Of a stretch of 64,000 nucleotides of DNA, positions 19,563 through 28,545 are shown piece after piece. How positions within the stretch are numbered: the first letter of the stretch is position 1; each line of letters starts with the position of its first letter. Under the pieces are notes generated by a model. That model did no database searches and was not told the origin of the DNA. It worked only from the letters and a program-made list of their open reading frames with translations. The stretch spans positions 248,001 to 312,000 of the forward strand of contig NZ_LIFX01000005.1 in NCBI RefSeq assembly GCF_001297775.1. Reading direction: 5' to 3'. This stretch comes from Trabulsiella odontotermitis. Its GTDB lineage: Bacteria > Pseudomonadota > Gammaproteobacteria > Enterobacterales > Enterobacteriaceae. Both the position numbers and the translations under genes were made by a program.

Positions 19563-22095
19563 GGTTTACTCTGGCCTGGTGAGTGTATCGACACGGCAGA
19601 ATGAGTGCGCTGTCGAGATTGCTGTGGTTGGGTGGGATCATTTCGCAGGTGTGTTCGCCCCAGCTTACACTGAGCACGCTATTGTCCTGGATGCCACTGA
19701 GGTACACAAAACCGTCGTCCGCAATCAGGCCGACGTCTTTGCGAGTTTTGCTATCGATAACGGAAACGCCCAGCGGTGGAAACGTGCCGTTTTCCAGCCT
19801 GACCACGCCCATAATCTGATACCCCTGACTGGCGTTAAGCGCTTTGTAGCCGATGGCGCCTTCCGTCAGCGTGGTCCGGAACACCGGGCTGCTGATGTCT
19901 ACGCCTTCCGGCAGTGTATTGCTGTTAACCTGTACGGTGGTGGTCTGGTAATTACTGAGCGACGGGATCACCGCAATGCCAAAGGCGTTAGTAACGGTGC
20001 GCCCGCGGTTCAGTTCAACGCCAGACACGCCGTTGGCGTCGACCATCATGCGGGCATTATTCCCGCTGGGGCGGTCATGCATTGCCACACCATAACGGGT
20101 GGCGGTGATCGCGCTGTTCCAGCCCAGATTCATTGAGGAGTAGTGATTGGGTTGCATGCTGGCAGCAAGACTGAGACGGCCCGGAGGCGCGTAATGCTGA
20201 TAGCTTCCCCGTAATGCCGGTTCGCCTTCACTGATTTGGTCGCTATCGGCAGAAACGGAGAGGTTCCAGGTGTTATCACGGTCAGAAGCGTCGTAATACG
20301 ACAGCGACTGTGTGGTGTTATCGCCGTAGCGCTGCTGGTTGTAGGCCAGATTGCGTCCCGTACTTAACGGCACGGAGAGAGAGAAATAGTACTGATTTTC
20401 GTCGGTATCATCCCAGCGGGTACGTGTGACGGCCAGCGACGCGGAGAGCCCTTTCAGCTCGCCAATGGAAAAACTGTGGTTGAGGGAAAGCGAGTAGCTG
20501 GTGTTACTTGACGCATTCCAGTAGGTATTACGGCTGATGTTCAGCCAGGCGCTCATGTCCCAGGGGGCGATGGTCTGACTGAACGACAGCACGTAGCTCT
20601 CTTTTTCGTTATCGCTACCGTCATCGCCTTCACGGTAGTCGAGATATTCGTTCATCGACACATAGTTTTTGTCAGAGAAGCGGTATCCGGCGAAGGTTAT
20701 CTGGCTGTCGGTGGAGTCAAAACGGCGGGCGTAGTTCATGCGATAGCTGTAACCATGCTGACTATCATTGCCCGTCTCCTGCGTCAGGTTGGCCTGCGAA
20801 CGCGTGACGTCAAAGGAAACTGCGCCCAGCACGTTGAGGTTAAAACCGATACCCGACGTGAACGCCTGATAGTCATCGGCGGTCAGGATGGCACCGCCAT
20901 ACAGTGAAGTGGTGCTCAGCCAGCCCCATGAGAATTCCCCGGTCCAGAACAGCGGATTATGCACATCGTTATGGCTGTTTGAGGTGGGTTTCCCGGCGGA
21001 AGTTTTGTACCGCAACTGACCCTGACGGGTAAGAAACGGCACAGACGCTGAGCCGACCTGGAACGTGCTGGTTCGGCCATCTTCCTCTTCAATGGTGACG
21101 TCCATTTGCCCCTGCAGTGTGTCGACCATATCAGAAATGGTAAACGGCCCCGGCGTAACGGTGGTCTGGTAGAGCACGCGGCCATTCTGCGAAACAGTGA
21201 CTTTGGCGTTGGTCTGTGCGATGCCGGTGATCTGCGGCGCATAGCCCTGTAAATCAGGCGGCAACATGCTCTCATCGCTTTCAAGCGTCGTCCCGGTGAA
21301 GTGAAAGGTATCGAAAATATCGGAACTGAGATCGTACTGGCCGAGGGTGAATTTTGACGCCAGCGACGGTAACGGGCGAAAGAGGTACGTACGCGCCAGA
21401 CGGCTGTCGGTGTCGGTGCTGTTTCCGCTAATAAAGTTCTGGTTGTATTGATAGTCAGAACGCAGACGCCACGCGCCCAGGTTGATGCCCGCTGTGCCGT
21501 ACGCGCTGAGGCTTTGTGTGCTGTCGCCGTCGTGAGGCGAGTACTGACTGGCATAAATGTTGTAATCGAGAAGCGCGCCGTTAACCCCTTCGTCCCAGTA
21601 TTCCGGTGGGGTCCAGTTTTTGGCGTGATATTTCATCCAGGATTGTGGCGCGGTCAACGTCAGGCGCATTGTGGATTTATCGAGTCTGGCGCTAAATTCA
21701 GGTTTATCAATGATATCCAGACATTCCGTCTGACCGCGGCTGTTGAGTTGACGGACAAAAGCGTCGTCAAAACCCCACTGCAACAGCAGGTCGGCGGTGA
21801 GACAAAGCTGAGTACCGTTTTCCGCGTTTGTGGCCCGCCATTCGACGTTCCAGTCGCCCGGTAAGGTGTTTTTATTCAGGGTGATTTGTACCAGATAGTG
21901 CCCGGGAGAGATGTAGTTTTTCTTTTCGAACTGGCTGAGATCGACGTTCTGGCGATCGTCGGCATCAAGGGCGTCAGTATTAAATTCCACAGCAAGGGAA
22001 ACGGCAGGCATACCCGAGAAAATAAACAGGATGAATAATCTGTTTCTGGCAAAAGCCGCTAATCTGATGATCAGCGAAAAAAGGAATCTGCGCAT
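19549..22095 (-). CDS. yqiG: outer membrane fimbrial usher (YqiG-like)
   Basis: 24-stranded outer-membrane pore that assembles and secretes the fimbria. It has 848 residues from the ATG at 22095 (MRRFLFSLIIRLAAF); a signal sequence is followed by VEFNTDALDADDRQNVDLSQF, the usual usher N-terminus. The plug-flanking region PYDLSS/DLQGYAPQITGIA and the C-terminal domains with GVDISSPVFRTTLTEGAIGYK-like sequence are in place. The frame is open throughout; E. coli K-12 yqiG is interrupted by IS2, so this copy is intact by comparison. An upstream ATG at 22134 lies inside a hairpin and is unlikely to be used. Confidence 0.92.
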   Translation of the reverse strand: MRRFLFSLIIRLAAFARNRLFILFIFSGMPAVSLAVEFNTDALDADDRQNVDLSQFEKKNYISPGHYLVQITLNKNTLPGDWNVEWRATNAENGTQLCLTADLLLQWGFDDAFVRQLNSRGQTECLDIIDKPEFSARLDKSTMRLTLTAPQSWMKYHAKNWTPPEYWDEGVNGALLDYNIYASQYSPHDGDSTQSLSAYGTAGINLGAWRLRSDYQYNQNFISGNSTDTDSRLARTYLFRPLPSLASKFTLGQYDLSSDIFDTFHFTGTTLESDESMLPPDLQGYAPQITGIAQTNAKVTVSQNGRVLYQTTVTPGPFTISDMVDTLQGQMDVTIEEEDGRTSTFQVGSASVPFLTRQGQLRYKTSAGKPTSNSHNDVHNPLFWTGEFSWGWLSTTSLYGGAILTADDYQAFTSGIGFNLNVLGAVSFDVTRSQANLTQETGNDSQHGYSYRMNYARRFDSTDSQITFAGYRFSDKNYVSMNEYLDYREGDDGSDNEKESYVLSFSQTIAPWDMSAWLNISRNTYWNASSNTSYSLSLNHSFSIGELKGLSASLAVTRTRWDDTDENQYYFSLSVPLSTGRNLAYNQQRYGDNTTQSLSYYDASDRDNTWNLSVSADSDQISEGEPALRGSYQHYAPPGRLSLAASMQPNHYSSMNLGWNSAITATRYGVAMHDRPSGNNARMMVDANGVSGVELNRGRTVTNAFGIAVIPSLSNYQTTTVQVNSNTLPEGVDISSPVFRTTLTEGAIGYKALNASQGYQIMGVVRLENGTFPPLGVSVIDSKTRKDVGLIADDGFVYLSGIQDNSVLSVSWGEHTCEMIPPNHSNLDSALILPCRYTHQARVNHESD

Positions 22096-22126
22096 GAGTC
22101 CATTCTTTTGAGAGGGTATCCTGAAA

Positions 22127-22147
22127 GCCGGCAAACGGGTCGCCGGC
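22127..22147 (-). terminator. intercistronic hairpin between fimbrial subunit and usher genes
   Basis: GCCGGC / GCCGGC stem with a 9-base loop in the gap between the subunit and usher genes. No T-run follows. Such hairpins commonly reduce read-through or stabilise the subunit mRNA, so that far more subunit than usher is made. Confidence 0.5.
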
Positions 22148-22170
22148 CATTCCGGTAACGCTAAAATGTA

Positions 22171-22752
22171 TTATTCATAATTAAGAATATAATTAGCGAT
22201 GGCATTCACGTTACCCGGTGTTGCATCCCCGGTAGCATCCGGCGTTTTTTCCATGCGGGCTTTGAAGTTTAATTCCTGATAGGAATTCAGATTGGGGAAA
22301 GTAATGGCAACAGCATCGCCGAGTGTCACTTTTTCATTACCGTCATCAAGAATACGAACGCCAACGTTGGTCGCGCCGCCTTCGTTATCTTCTGCGCTGT
22401 TTTTCATCAGGCTGGAGTCGGTGGCGTTGACATTGGCGGAGGAAAACGTGACGTCAACTTTGTTGGTCGTGACGGTTTGCCCGTCGACCTCTTTTGACAG
22501 GATGCAGTCCTGAAGATGAATGGTGAAGTCGGTGGCTAATGACATTTTTTCGCTGTTGAGCACGCTGGTGGCGACTTCGCCGAGATCCACCTGCAGATCT
22601 TCATCACCGGGTTGAATGGAACACGGGGATTCGATAACCCATCCAGAAAACGTCACCTGACCTGAACCTTGCTCCGGAACGTCGGGTGCAGCAAAAGCGG
22701 TACCGGAGAGGAGCGCCGATGTTAATGCTACGGCTAATATTTTCCTGAACAT
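22171..22752 (-). CDS. ygiL: major fimbrial subunit (YgiL-like)
   Basis: Structural pilin of the operon. It has 193 residues from the ATG at 22752 with a 22-residue signal peptide (cleavage after AFA). The mature N-terminus has the donor strand and the pilin motif GQVTFSGWVIESPCSI with the first Cys; a second Cys (LQDCIL) can form the usual disulfide. The C-terminus ANYILNYE has alternating hydrophobics and the penultimate Tyr. First gene of the subunit-usher-chaperone-tip operon. It is about ten residues longer than E. coli YgiL, and the middle is Asn/Ser/Thr-rich, so identity as an ortholog is likely but not certain. Confidence 0.82.
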   Translation of the reverse strand: MFRKILAVALTSALLSGTAFAAPDVPEQGSGQVTFSGWVIESPCSIQPGDEDLQVDLGEVATSVLNSEKMSLATDFTIHLQDCILSKEVDGQTVTTNKVDVTFSSANVNATDSSLMKNSAEDNEGGATNVGVRILDDGNEKVTLGDAVAITFPNLNSYQELNFKARMEKTPDATGDATPGNVNAIANYILNYE

Positions 22753-23182
22753 TCTGAGTAATCCTTTGTCTGTTAATAAGGAAAGCAGTAATAACGACGT
22801 CGCTAAACGAGACACGATAACGTTATTCCGGCGAAGAATAGCACTGCTGAAAAAGTTGTCTTTTTAGTTTTTCTAAGCAAAAGGTGTAGTAATGTTAATA
22901 TTATATTTGATGTGAATGAACGCGGTTGCAGTCGCAGTGAGAAATCGCGGGTAAGTTATTATTCACTTCCTCTGTCATGAGCGTTAAATAAAAAATGTCA
23001 GCAGATATATATGACAGTATATTGTTTGGGTTATAGGTTGAAGGTATTTATAACGTTAATATTCCTGGCTTGCTATGCTCTCATAATGATAAATAAATCG
23101 CTAAGGCGAAATTAAATTAAACACTTTTATATCAAATGACATGCAAAAGGCGCTGCGGGGGCGTTTCGCAGCGCCACGACGT
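22753..23182. promoter_or_regulatory. AT-rich control region of the fimbrial operon
   Basis: These 430 bases hold no gene. On the minus strand TGCTATTCT (extended -10) about 80 bases before the subunit start is a promoter candidate. The inverted repeat TGTCA-N11-TGACA at 22996-23016 is a candidate operator. The region is clearly more AT-rich than its surroundings, as expected of an H-NS-bound fimbrial promoter. I saw no pair of inverted repeats of the kind that flank invertible fim-type promoters. The right end holds the zupT terminator. Confidence 0.55.
23145..23175 (-). terminator. zupT terminator
   Basis: Nine-base perfect stem GGCGCTGCG / CGCAGCGCC, followed on the minus strand by TTTTGC, eight bases after the zupT stop codon. 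Confidence 0.8.
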
Positions 23183-23956
23183 TTAGCCAATACCCATCGC
23201 CTGCAGCGCCACGAGGCTCATTCCCATCACTGACATCCCACATAACACGCCGTAGCTCGGGTTGTTGTGGGGATCGATCTCTTTCGCCAGCGGCATCAGT
23301 TCATCAACCGAAAGCGCCACCATAATGCCTGCCACCGCGGCCATGATGGCGGCCATCACCACCGGTGAGACCAGACTTCCGAGGATAAGCCAGGCCAGCA
23401 CGCCGCCGAGAATTTCCGCCATTCCGGAAACGCCTGCCCAGAGTATGGCTTTACGTCGGGAGCCGGTCGCGGCATATACCGGCCCGGCGACGGCAAGACC
23501 TTCAGGAATATTGTGCAATGCCACGGCAAACGCAATACCAATACCCAGTTCGAGGTTGTTGCTGGCGGTGACGAAAGTGGCAATCCCTTCCGGGAAGTTG
23601 TGCAAACTGATGCCCAGCGTCAGCAACACGGCGGTGCGCCGGAGGTTACGCGGCATCACGGCTTTATCGCCATGCATGAGATCCTGCGGATGGGCGTGCG
23701 GCAGAATGCGGTCAAGGCCGAAATAACCCAGCAGGCCAATGATAAACATGCTGTAGCCCAGCATCGGCGACATATTTTCAGTCGCCAGCGCTGCCGGGAG
23801 CATTTCCATCAACGAGATAAGCAGCATGATCCCCGCGGCAAAACCCAGGGAAAATGCCAGCAGGCGATTGGACGGCTTCTGGCCGAGCACACCCAACAGG
23901 GCGCCAATAAAGGTGGCGGCACCGGCTAAAAGGGTCAGGATGAGAGGTACTGACAT
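23183..23956 (-). CDS. zupT: zinc transporter ZupT (ZIP family)
   Basis: Inner-membrane importer for zinc and other divalent metals (iron, manganese, cobalt). It has 257 residues from the ATG at 23956 ([12 protein letters not shown]), exactly the E. coli length. About eight transmembrane helices are present. The metal-binding helices carry [10 protein letters not shown] and [10 protein letters not shown], and a His-containing loop (LPHAHPQDL) lies between helices. It is divergent from ygiD. Its gap to the fimbrial operon is the region that differs from E. coli, where ribB follows zupT directly. Confidence 0.97.
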   Translation of the reverse strand: MSVPLILTLLAGAATFIGALLGVLGQKPSNRLLAFSLGFAAGIMLLISLMEMLPAALATENMSPMLGYSMFIIGLLGYFGLDRILPHAHPQDLMHGDKAVMPRNLRRTAVLLTLGISLHNFPEGIATFVTASNNLELGIGIAFAVALHNIPEGLAVAGPVYAATGSRRKAILWAGVSGMAEILGGVLAWLILGSLVSPVVMAAIMAAVAGIMVALSVDELMPLAKEIDPHNNPSYGVLCGMSVMGMSLVALQAMGIG

Positions 23957-24031
23957 TTCATTCTCCTGCGACAACATCCGTTCATTCAAACTATTTGATG
24001 AAGATCATCACGCTTATCTGAGTTTATCCTT

Positions 24032-24044
24032 CCCCAAAAAGGGG
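24032..24044. repeat. CCCC-AAAAA-GGGG hairpin in the zupT/ygiD divergent region
   Basis: Small palindrome (CCCC, five-A loop, GGGG) in the 132-base divergent gap, about 45 bases before the ygiD start. It could be a regulator site or part of a leader. Nothing else ties it to a function. Confidence 0.35.
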
Positions 24045-24088
24045 TAATGTGGAGTCATTACCTTAAACTCCCTGCAAAGGATAACATC

Positions 24089-24877
24089 ATGTCTCGTACC
24101 CGAATGCCAGCGCTGTTTCTTGGTCACGGCAGCCCGATGAACGTGCTGGAAGATAACCGCTATACCCGCGCCTGGCAACGTCTGGGCGAGGAATTGCCGC
24201 GTCCGAAAGCGATCGTTGTGGTCTCTGCGCACTGGTTTACGCGCGGGACTGGCGTTACGGCGATGGAGACCCCGAAAACGATCCACGATTTCGGCGGGTT
24301 CCCGCAGGCGCTGTACGACACGCATTATCCGGCACCGGGATCGCCCGAACTGGCCGAACGACTGGTGTCGCTGCTGGCACCCGTTCCCGTCGCGCTCGAT
24401 AAAGAAGCCTGGGGCTTTGACCACGGCTCCTGGGGTGTGCTGATCAAGATGTACCCGAACGCCGACATTCCGATGGTACAACTCAGTGTCGACAGCACTA
24501 AACCCGCCGCCTGGCATATGGAAATGGGGCGTAAACTGGCGACGCTGCGTGATGAGGGCATCATGCTGGTGGCAAGCGGCAACGTGGTGCATAACCTGCG
24601 CACGGCACGCTGGCATGGCGACAACACGCCGTACCCGTGGGCAACGTCGTTTAACGACTACGTGAAAGCCAACCTCGACTGGAAAGGGCCGGTGGAACAG
24701 CATCCATTGGTCAATTACATGGCGCATGAAGGCGGTTCTCTCTCTAACCCGACGCCGGATCACTTCCTGCCGCTGCTGTATGTGCTGGGCGCGTGGGATG
24801 GTGAAGAACCCATCACGATCCCGGTGGACGGTCTCGAGATGGGCTCATTGAGCATGTTGTCAGTACAAATCGGCTGA
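24089..24877 (+). CDS. ygiD: 4,5-DOPA extradiol dioxygenase YgiD
   Basis: Zinc-dependent member of the LigB/DODA extradiol dioxygenase family; the E. coli protein cleaves L-DOPA to a betalamic acid precursor in vitro. It has 262 residues from the ATG at 24089 (MSRTRMPALFLGHGSP). Candidate metal ligands sit in LFLGHGSP, SAHWFT and NVVHNLR, and HDFGGFP and DHGSWG are conserved blocks. The frame extends 14 codons upstream, but those are not conserved. It is divergent from zupT and convergent with ygiC, with stop codons three bases apart. Its physiological substrate is unknown. Confidence 0.94.
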   Translation: MSRTRMPALFLGHGSPMNVLEDNRYTRAWQRLGEELPRPKAIVVVSAHWFTRGTGVTAMETPKTIHDFGGFPQALYDTHYPAPGSPELAERLVSLLAPVPVALDKEAWGFDHGSWGVLIKMYPNADIPMVQLSVDSTKPAAWHMEMGRKLATLRDEGIMLVASGNVVHNLRTARWHGDNTPYPWATSFNDYVKANLDWKGPVEQHPLVNYMAHEGGSLSNPTPDHFLPLLYVLGAWDGEEPITIPVDGLEMGSLSMLSVQIG

Positions 24878-24880
24878 TCG

Positions 24881-26041
24881 TTACTCGACAAAAATGTGAG
24901 GATAGAAGCGTGAAAGATCCTGTGTGATCAGCGCTCTGTCCTCACGAATGCCGATCCCGGCGGGCTGATCATTGATAAGCCAGCTGCCAATCAGCGTATA
25001 GCTGTCGCCAAATTTCGGTAACTGCCAGAACTGCTGGACGATCATCCCCTCTTCACCGTACGGGCCTTCCACTTCTTCAAGTACTTTGCCGTTTTCGACG
25101 ATCGATACGTTGGCCCCTTCGCGAGAGAAGATGGGTTTCACAACGTATTTGTCCATCGGCGGATGATCATCTTCGGCAAAATAGGCAGGCAGCAAATTCG
25201 GGTGGTCGGGGAACATCTCCCACAGCAGCGGCAATAACGCTTTGTTGGAGATGATGCTCTTCCATGCGGGTTCCAGCCAGCGCACGCCAGCGTCTTCCAG
25301 CTTGGTGGAGAACATCTCGCGCAGCATAAATTCCCACGGATAGAGCTTGAACAGGTTGCCAATCACCTGATCCTGCAGATCGGTAAACTGGCCTTTTTCA
25401 CCCAGTCCGATGTCATCAACGTAGAGGAATTCGGTTGCGACGCCCGCTTCGTCGGCGCAATCCTGCAGATATTGCACGGTACCGCGATCTTCGACCGTAT
25501 CGCGGCAGCAGGTCATGTGCAGCAACTGGAAGCCAAACTGTTCACGCAGTTCGGCAAAACGTTCGATGAGCTTTTCCTGCAGGCTGTTGAACTGATCGCT
25601 CCCGTCAGGCAGATTCCCGGCATTGATTTGGTCTTCCAGCCAGATCCACTGGAAAAATGCCGCTTCATACAGCGAGGTAGGGGTGTCAGCGTTATTCTCA
25701 AGCAGCTTTGGTTCGCCCACGCCATCCCACGCCAGATCCAGACGCGAATAGAGCGAAGGCTGATGGGTTTGCCACGACTGACGGACAAACCCCCAGGTAT
25801 GTTTGGGAATGCGGAACTTTGCCATCAGCGCGTCGCTGGCGATCACTTTATCGACTACCTGCAAACACATCTGGTGCAGTTCGGCGGTCACGTCTTCAAG
25901 TTTTTCCACCTGCGCCAGGGTGAGTTTGTAATAGGCCTCTTCACACCAGTACGGCTCGCCGTACATGGTGTGGAAATTGAAGCCGAACTCGGTGGCTTTC
26001 TCACGCCAGTCCGGGCGCTCGATGATACTGACTCTTTCCAT
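24881..26041 (-). CDS. ygiC: ATP-grasp protein YgiC (glutathionylspermidine synthase-like)
   Basis: Homologue of the C-terminal synthetase domain of Gss. It has 386 residues, as in E. coli. The ATP-grasp signatures include [15 protein letters not shown] near residue 115 and [16 protein letters not shown] near residue 290. Family knowledge: it has the fold of a peptide-type ligase, but the true substrate is not established. It follows ygiB by five bases in a tolC-ygiB-ygiC order. A full-length gss lies at 54-56 kb of the same window, so the two are paralogues. It lacks the amidase domain. Confidence 0.94.
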   Translation of the reverse strand: MERVSIIERPDWREKATEFGFNFHTMYGEPYWCEEAYYKLTLAQVEKLEDVTAELHQMCLQVVDKVIASDALMAKFRIPKHTWGFVRQSWQTHQPSLYSRLDLAWDGVGEPKLLENNADTPTSLYEAAFFQWIWLEDQINAGNLPDGSDQFNSLQEKLIERFAELREQFGFQLLHMTCCRDTVEDRGTVQYLQDCADEAGVATEFLYVDDIGLGEKGQFTDLQDQVIGNLFKLYPWEFMLREMFSTKLEDAGVRWLEPAWKSIISNKALLPLLWEMFPDHPNLLPAYFAEDDHPPMDKYVVKPIFSREGANVSIVENGKVLEEVEGPYGEEGMIVQQFWQLPKFGDSYTLIGSWLINDQPAGIGIREDRALITQDLSRFYPHIFVE

Positions 26042-26046
26042 GTCGC

Positions 26047-26715
26047 TTAGCCGCCCATCGAACGTGAGGACGTACCGGACGCGCTGCGCTGCATGGTGGC
26101 CTGTTTAGCGACGGATTCGCCAAACCCGCCACGGGTGACCGTGGATGTGGTGGCCGGTTTCGGCGCCATGGCGGTTTTCGGCACGGTCATCGTACGGCCT
26201 GGCTGTGCGGCGCCGTAGTTTCTGCCGCCTGCGTCGGTGTATTTACCGTACGCCGGGCTGGCCGGGTTGCGTGAGCTGAACAGTGGCTGCTGCTGGAAAC
26301 CTGCGCCGCCGCTCATCAGACGACCCATCATGTAACCCGCCATCAGCGGCATCCAGAAGCTGCCGCTGCTTTGCGCCTGCGCCTGGTTTTCCGGTGCCAT
26401 ACCTGCCTGTGCAGGCGTTTGCTGGCACTGACCTTCGCCGAATTCAGCGACGCAGTCTTCGCGAGTGGCGTATTTCGGTGCCGTACGCTCCGCTTCTTTC
26501 AGCGCGTTAGTGTACGCCGTGGTGCATTCCGCGCTCTTGCCCGGGTTTGCTGCCGAGCAGTCGTCCGCGTTCTGGTACAGAGAAACCGTCTCGTCGGTTT
26601 TTTCGCAGCCTGCCAGCATAAAAACAGCCGTAACAGCCAGCGCGACGGGAGTCAGATGACGTGCGCCCCAGCTTTTGCGGAATGACGCATGATTGATAGT
26701 TTTTGTCCGTTTCAT
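26047..26715 (-). CDS. ygiB: lipoprotein YgiB (DUF1190)
   Basis: Conserved envelope lipoprotein of unknown function. It has 222 residues from the ATG at 26715. The signal peptide ends in a lipobox (FMLAGC) with the acylated Cys at position 37, preceded by a long basic N-region. The mature part begins [16 protein letters not shown]. The second half is Gln/Gly/Ala/Ser-rich and of low complexity, ending [10 protein letters not shown]. It lies between tolC and ygiC on one strand, and the stable linkage suggests a shared envelope role. The reading frame upstream of 26715 is not conserved. Confidence 0.93.
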   Translation of the reverse strand: MKRTKTINHASFRKSWGARHLTPVALAVTAVFMLAGCEKTDETVSLYQNADDCSAANPGKSAECTTAYTNALKEAERTAPKYATREDCVAEFGEGQCQQTPAQAGMAPENQAQAQSSGSFWMPLMAGYMMGRLMSGGAGFQQQPLFSSRNPASPAYGKYTDAGGRNYGAAQPGRTMTVPKTAMAPKPATTSTVTRGGFGESVAKQATMQRSASGTSSRSMGG

Positions 26716-26809
26716 TTTTGTCTTCCAGGACCCAGTGGTAGTGGTCAAGGATAGAGGATGAGTGGTTGAAATTGAAGCGACAGGGATGGCAGAGAGGGGA
26801 TCTTTACGT

Positions 26810-26853
26810 TGCCTTACATATACCCGGCGCACAGGCGGCGCCGGGTACAGGCA
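26810..26853 (-). terminator. hairpin after tolC
   Basis: A TACCCGGCG / GCGCCGGGTA core with outer TTGCCT / AGGCAA pairs lies a few bases after the tolC stop. It has REP-like composition. It could end most tolC transcripts while letting some reach ygiBC. Confidence 0.6.
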
Positions 26854-26856
26854 AGA

Positions 26857-28341
26857 TTAATTGCGGAACGGGTTTGCCGTCTTGCTGCTGGACGTTGTGC
26901 GCGTCGCGGCAGGCTGCGCCGCTGGCGCTGCGTTGTTGGCACTGTAGCCATCAGCGCTGGCGTCCTGCTGCGGGTTTTCCGGCGCCACCGATTCCGGGGT
27001 GGTGGAGATCGGTTTACCCAGTGCACTGTTCAGCGAGACCAGATCCTGCTCATTCAGTGTACCGAGCGCGGATTTGATATTCAGCTGGTTAATCAGGTAG
27101 TTATAACGCGCGCTGGACAGTTGCTGCTTGGCGTTATACAGCGTGGTGGTGGCGTCCAGCACATCAACAATGGTACGCGTACCCACCGAGTAACCGGCTT
27201 CCATCGCATCTAACGAACTCTGGGCAGACACCACGGCCTGTTTGTAGGCGTTGATGCTGCTGATAGAGGCGTTGATGTTATTAAAGGAAGAACGTACGGT
27301 CTGCACGACGCTGCGATGCGCGCTTTCCAGTTGTTCACTGGCGCCGACGAAGTTGTACTGCGCCTGTTTCACCTGAGAGTTAACCATTCCGCCCTGATAC
27401 AGCGGCAGAGAGAAGTTCAGGCCGATTTTATTCTGACCGATGTTGCTGTCGTCATAACGGGAAGCGTTAGCGCCGCCAGTGCTGGAACCGCTGTAGGAGG
27501 TGTCAGACACGGCGGTAGACGCACTTAAGCTCAGGGTTGGCAGATGGCCGTCCTGGGCGAGGCGAATTTGCTCACGCGCCAGATCCTGGCTTAAACGCGC
27601 CTGCAGCAGCGACAGGTTGCGGTTTTCCGCTTCCTTCAGCAGCGCGTTGACCGCGTTCGGCTTGTCGGTTTTGAAGCTGTCGACGTTCAGGGATGCCAGT
27701 TCCGGGTAGTAATTACCGGTCACCTGACGCAGCGATTCAACGGCGTTGTCGAGGTTGTTACGGGCAGTGACTTCGTTGGCCAGTACGTTATCGTACTGCG
27801 AACGGGCGTTCTGCACGTCAGTGATGGCAACCAGGCCCACGTTAAAGCGCTGAGTGGTTTGATCCAACTGGCGGTAAATCGCCTGTTTCTGCGCTTCAGT
27901 GTAGGAGAGGGAATCAATGGCGCTCAGTACGTTGAAGTAGGCCGTCGCGGTGTTCAGGATCAGTGTTTGCTGGTCAGTCTGATAAGTGACATCCTGAATA
28001 CCTGCTGATTTTTCCTGTAGCGAGAGCTCACGCCATTTCGACATATCAAACAGCGTCTGGGTCAGTGACAGAGACGCACTGGTAGCGTTAGAGTTAACAC
28101 CGTTTTGATCACGGTAACCGTTGCTGTACTCATAGTCCGCACCAAGGCCCAGTTGAGGAAGCAGTGGGCTGCGCGCTTCGTTAATCTTCTCGAATGCGGC
28201 ATCGCGATCGGCTGCTGATTTACGCAGGTCAGGGTTGCTGACACGAGCTTGCTGATACACTTGAAGCAGGTTTTCCGCCTGGCTCATGACGCTGAAACCA
28301 GACAGGCTCAGGCCGATAAGGATAGGGAGCAATTTCTTCAT
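26857..28341 (-). CDS. tolC: outer membrane efflux channel TolC
   Basis: Trimeric outer-membrane exit duct shared by AcrAB-type efflux pumps, type I secretion and siderophore export. It has 494 residues from the ATG at 28341, with a 22-residue signal peptide (cleavage before ENLLQVYQQA). Two repeated halves form the beta-barrel and helical tunnel. The C-terminal tail (residues about 450-494) is Ala/Pro/Thr-rich. An ATG two codons upstream is possible, but the E. coli start is MKKLLPIL. A marbox lies about 90 bases upstream. It is divergent from nudF. Confidence 0.97.
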   Translation of the reverse strand: MKKLLPILIGLSLSGFSVMSQAENLLQVYQQARVSNPDLRKSAADRDAAFEKINEARSPLLPQLGLGADYEYSNGYRDQNGVNSNATSASLSLTQTLFDMSKWRELSLQEKSAGIQDVTYQTDQQTLILNTATAYFNVLSAIDSLSYTEAQKQAIYRQLDQTTQRFNVGLVAITDVQNARSQYDNVLANEVTARNNLDNAVESLRQVTGNYYPELASLNVDSFKTDKPNAVNALLKEAENRNLSLLQARLSQDLAREQIRLAQDGHLPTLSLSASTAVSDTSYSGSSTGGANASRYDDSNIGQNKIGLNFSLPLYQGGMVNSQVKQAQYNFVGASEQLESAHRSVVQTVRSSFNNINASISSINAYKQAVVSAQSSLDAMEAGYSVGTRTIVDVLDATTTLYNAKQQLSSARYNYLINQLNIKSALGTLNEQDLVSLNSALGKPISTTPESVAPENPQQDASADGYSANNAAPAAQPAATRTTSSSKTANPFRN

Positions 28342-28426
28342 TTGCATTCCTTGTTGTGAAGCATTTAGCGCTGATCTAATTCAAAAAAAATGTTCGCCGA
28401 TTGTACCAGAGTCTGCCATTCGAAAA

Positions 28427-28445
28427 AGTTGGCGTAATGTGCCAT
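28427..28445 (-). promoter_or_regulatory. marbox upstream of tolC
   Basis: Read on the minus strand, ATGGCACATTACGCCAACT fits the MarA/SoxS/Rob consensus AYnGCACnnWnnRYYAAAY with one mismatch. Its position, 86-104 bases before the tolC start, agrees with the known mar/sox/rob control of tolC in E. coli. Confidence 0.7.
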
Positions 28446-28545
28446 CTGGCGTTAATTTGCACCAATCTATCATATGGTCAGTAAAACAGTAGCCAAACTG
28501 ACTTTAAATCCATAATTTCACCACAATCACTGGCAGGACCGAATA

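Noticed and set aside
22095-22134. Upstream start of the usher gene at 22134
   Set aside because: The codon lies inside an intercistronic hairpin, and the ATG at 22095 gives a normal signal peptide.
22753-23182. Phase-variable invertible fimbrial promoter
   Set aside because: No pair of long inverted repeats flanks the promoter candidate and no recombinase gene is near.
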